DNA of 64,000 nucleotides, taken from positions 1-64,000 of the forward strand of contig NZ_JXQQ01000048.1 of assembly GCF_000834655.1 (NCBI RefSeq), written 5' to 3'. The notes beneath the pieces were generated by a model that worked only from the letters and a program-made list of their open reading frames with translations, was not told where the DNA came from and ran no database searches. Shown in pieces: positions 61,850 to 64,000 of the stretch. The position numbers and the translations under genes were made by a program. How positions within the stretch are numbered: the first letter of the stretch is position 1; every line of letters starts with the position of its first letter. Origin of the DNA: Variovorax paradoxus (GTDB lineage: Bacteria; Pseudomonadota; Gammaproteobacteria; Burkholderiales; Burkholderiaceae_C).

Positions 61850-63181
61850 ATGAAGCATCCCCTGCGCCGCTGGCTCATCGGCATCGCCGCCGTCCTGCTG
61901 CTCGGCATCGGCGCGCTGGTGTGGTTCGTGAGCTCGCGGCTGCCCAGCGACGAGGAGGTGGCCGCCCGCATTTCGGAGGGTTTCGAGCAGCGCTTCGGCG
62001 TCGGCCTGAAGGTGGGCAGCGCCCACTGGGCCCTGCTGCCGACGCCGGTGCTGGTGCTCTCGGACATCGCCACCGACCAGCCTCGCCCCATCACCCTGCG
62101 CCGCGTGGCGGCTCAGCTCAAGCTCTCTGACCTACTGCACCGCGTCATCGCCGTGGACGAGCTGCAGATCGAAAGCCTCGTGCTGCCGCGCGAGTCGGTG
62201 CGCGCCTTTCGCGGCAAGGGCCCCAAGCCGCACGAGGGCGGCAACGTCATCGCGCTGCCCGCGCCCTGGACGCTCGCGCCGGTTCCACTGGAGCAGGTGC
62301 GCTGGCGCGACGTGGTCTGGATTGACCGGCGCGACATCGCGCTCGCCTACGACGGCGAGATCGCCTTCGACACCCACTGGCGCCCGCGCCAGGCCCGCGT
62401 GGAGCGCGCAGGCGCGACGCCGCCCGCGCGGCTGCGCCTGGACCGCGAAGCCGGGCAGGACCGCTGGCGCACTCGCATCGACGTGGGCGGCGGCACGTGG
62501 AACGGCGTCGCGCTGTTCGAGACGCCGGCCGAGGGCAAGCTGCGCATCTCGGCCGAGCTCGATCCGCGCGATGTGGACATCCAGGGGCTGGTGCAGGCCT
62601 TCGACCGCCGCGCATCGGTGGCCGGCAAGGTCTCGGGCCACACCACGCTCAAGGTCGAGGCCGACGAGGTCGGCGACTTCATGCGTGCGCTGCACACCCG
62701 CACCACCTTCACGGTCAAGCCGGCCACGCTCACCAAGCTGGACATCGCCAAGGCCGTGACCACCGCCGGCATCAGCCGTGGCGGCACCACGTCGCTGGAC
62801 GAACTCTACGGCACGCTCGACACCCAGGGCACCGAGGACGGCATCGTGATGCGCTACACCAACCTCAAGGCGCGCTCGGGCGTGCTCACCGCGAGCGGCA
62901 ACCTGCGGCTCTTCAATCGCAAGATGGAGGGCGACATCGCGGTGGACCTGGTCGACGGCGTGGTCGGCGTGCCGCTGAAGATCGGCGGCACCGTGAGCGA
63001 CCCCGAGGTGTCGCTGACCGGCGGCGCCCTCGCAGGCGCGGCGGTCGGCAGCGCGGTGCTGCCGGGCGTGGGCACGGCCATCGGCGCGCGCATCGGCCAG
63101 CAGGTGGAAAAATTGTTCGGCGGCGGCGAGCCCGAGAAACCGGCGCCCAAGTTGCGCAAGCCGCCGGCGTCGCAGCGCTGA
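61850..63181 (+). CDS. AsmA-like membrane protein
   Basis: A 443-residue protein with one N-terminal membrane helix (about 8-28), a domain typical of AsmA/DUF748 proteins (SDEEVAARISEGFEQRFGVGLKVGSAHWALLPTPVLVLSDIA), and a C-terminal AsmA-like region ending KIGGTVSDPEVSLTGGALAGAAVGS and a glycine-rich tail. AsmA family proteins are envelope proteins that may shuttle phospholipid or affect outer membrane biogenesis. ATG 61850. It is divergent from the thioesterase gene and convergent with the ABC gene. Confidence 0.85.
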   Translation: MKHPLRRWLIGIAAVLLLGIGALVWFVSSRLPSDEEVAARISEGFEQRFGVGLKVGSAHWALLPTPVLVLSDIATDQPRPITLRRVAAQLKLSDLLHRVIAVDELQIESLVLPRESVRAFRGKGPKPHEGGNVIALPAPWTLAPVPLEQVRWRDVVWIDRRDIALAYDGEIAFDTHWRPRQARVERAGATPPARLRLDREAGQDRWRTRIDVGGGTWNGVALFETPAEGKLRISAELDPRDVDIQGLVQAFDRRASVAGKVSGHTTLKVEADEVGDFMRALHTRTTFTVKPATLTKLDIAKAVTTAGISRGGTTSLDELYGTLDTQGTEDGIVMRYTNLKARSGVLTASGNLRLFNRKMEGDIAVDLVDGVVGVPLKIGGTVSDPEVSLTGGALAGAAVGSAVLPGVGTAIGARIGQQVEKLFGGGEPEKPAPKLRKPPASQR

Positions 63182-63191
63182 CGGGTTACTG

Positions 63192-64000
63192 TCAGGCGGG
63201 CTCGGCCTCGCCCGGTGGTTCTGCAATGACGACGGGCTCGACATCTGGCACGCGCGGCACCGGCCGCTCGCCGATCTGCTGGCGCCACATCGCGTAGTAC
63301 AGCCCCTTGCCTTCGAGCAGCGCGGCATGCGTGCCGCTCTCGACGATTCGGCCTTTCTCCAGCACGTGGATCGTGCCCGCATGCATGATCGTCGAGAGCC
63401 GGTGCGCGATGAGGATGGTGATCTGCGTGCTGCGCGCCGAGATCTCGCGCACGGTGGTGGTGATCTGTTCTTCCGTGAGCGAGTCGAGCGCGGAGGTGGC
63501 CTCGTCGAAGATCAGGAGCCGCGGCTCCCGCACCAGCGCCCGCGCGATCGACAGCCGCTGCTTCTCGCCGCCCGAGAGCTTCATGCCGCGCTCGCCGATG
63601 GGCGTGTCCAGCCCCTCGGGCGAATTCTCGGCCAGGTACGCGCACGAGGCTTGCCGCATGGCTTCGAGGATCTCCTCGTCGGTGGCGTCGGGCTTCACCA
63701 GCTGCAGGTTCTCGCGGATCGTGCCGGCGAAGAGATGCGTCTCCTGCGTCACGAAGCCGATCTGCCGGCGCGCCTGGTTGTAGCGCAGGTCGCGCGTGGA
63801 GATGTCGTTGTAGAACACCTCGCCGCTCGCGGGCGTGTACAGGCCCACGAGCAGCTTCACCAGCGTCGACTTGCCCGAACCCGAGGGCCCGACGAAGGCG
63901 ATGGTGTCGCCCAGGCCCGCCTCGAAAGACACGTCGTCGAGCGCGTTGTCCGTCGCGCCCTTGTGGCGAAAGCTCACGTTGGCAAAGCGCAGGTGCGTGA
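63192..64000 (-). CDS. ABC exporter ATPase domain, 5' end cut by window edge
   Basis: C-terminal ATPase portion of an MsbA/multidrug-type exporter; the frame runs off the right edge, so the membrane domain lies outside. Present are FANVSFRHKGATDNALDDVSF, Walker A GPSGSGKST, Q-loop GFVTQETHLFAGTIRENL, signature LSGGEKQRLSIARALV, Walker B LLIFDEATSALDS and H-loop AHRLSTIM. A Pro/Glu-rich tail ends the protein. Probably exports a lipid or drug; partial data do not allow more. Confidence 0.92.
   Translation of the reverse strand, partial: THLRFANVSFRHKGATDNALDDVSFEAGLGDTIAFVGPSGSGKSTLVKLLVGLYTPASGEVFYNDISTRDLRYNQARRQIGFVTQETHLFAGTIRENLQLVKPDATDEEILEAMRQASCAYLAENSPEGLDTPIGERGMKLSGGEKQRLSIARALVREPRLLIFDEATSALDSLTEEQITTTVREISARSTQITILIAHRLSTIMHAGTIHVLEKGRIVESGTHAALLEGKGLYYAMWRQQIGERPVPRVPDVEPVVIAEPPGEAEPA

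Overview
The window is high-GC bacterial DNA with tightly packed genes, many joined by ATGA or GTGA start/stop overlaps. Gene content and order (mnmG-rsmG-LysE-parA-hydrolase-parB, minCDE, creBC/creD, a fused LivHM branched-chain transporter, an AtuA-type gene, AT-rich CTATC/GATAG hairpins) point to a betaproteobacterium of the order Burkholderiales, most likely Comamonadaceae and possibly Variovorax. That assignment is inference from content, not from a database match. I see no rRNA, tRNA, CRISPR array, prophage or transposase gene. It reads as a chromosomal core region, probably in the origin-proximal part of the chromosome because parAB, mnmG, rsmG and two parS sites are present.

Layout. 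1-4.7 kb (minus strand): a VIT/VWA protein with a PEP-CTERM tail, an exosortase, a small membrane-anchored partner and a family-51 glycosyltransferase cut by the left edge. 4.8-13.2 kb: a cell-envelope stress block. A CreB-type tag lies in front of creD, followed by a membrane-tethered GH3 NagZ-like enzyme, PBP1A, a conserved membrane protein, and creB-creC on the opposite strand. 13.2-13.7 kb: a 566-bp AT-rich gap with DnaA boxes and a TAG-repeat tract, resembling a replication origin. 13.7-17.8 kb: a TerB-like protein and a copper module (cueR, copZ, copA). 17.8-24.1 kb: an acetyltransferase, a four-gene lipid cluster (hydrolase, acyl carrier protein, ketosynthase, fatty-acid hydroxylase) and a divergent two-component system.

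24.1-31.9 kb: small-molecule and detoxification genes (VOC-DUF4440 fusion, GNAT, RidA, old yellow enzyme, AtuA-like protein, enoyl-CoA hydratase, glutathione transferase, DUF1328, transglutaminase-like). 32.1-38.9 kb: mnmG, rsmG, a LysE exporter, parA, a serine hydrolase, parB and a CsgG-like lipoprotein, with parS sites inside mnmG and rsmG. 39-43.4 kb: a D-lactate/glycolate-type dehydrogenase, a DinB protein, a PduO-type adenosyltransferase, a small secreted protein, a structured repeat, a CYTH protein and a GDSL esterase.

43.5-49.7 kb: a branched-chain amino acid-type ABC operon with an OsmC protein and a VOC protein inside it. 49.8-57.7 kb: an HxlR/dihydrofolate-reductase-like divergent pair, an RcnB-like protein, a LysR regulator, a TetR regulator with two matching operators around it, a 37-residue membrane peptide, a hydrolase, a desaturase and a tetra-rhodanese. 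57.7-64 kb: minCDE, a uracil-type permease, a hotdog thioesterase, an AsmA-like protein and an ABC exporter cut by the right edge.

Several groups probably work as units: CreBC acting on creD next to peptidoglycan enzymes; CueR on copA/copZ; ParAB on the two parS sites; MinCDE in septum placement; TetR on itself and on the micropeptide-hydrolase operon. The points most worth following up are the origin-like gap, the single-substrate exosortase unit, the lipid cluster, the TetR/micropeptide unit, and four families of short repeats, one of which forms the N-terminus of LivF and another part of a transmembrane helix.
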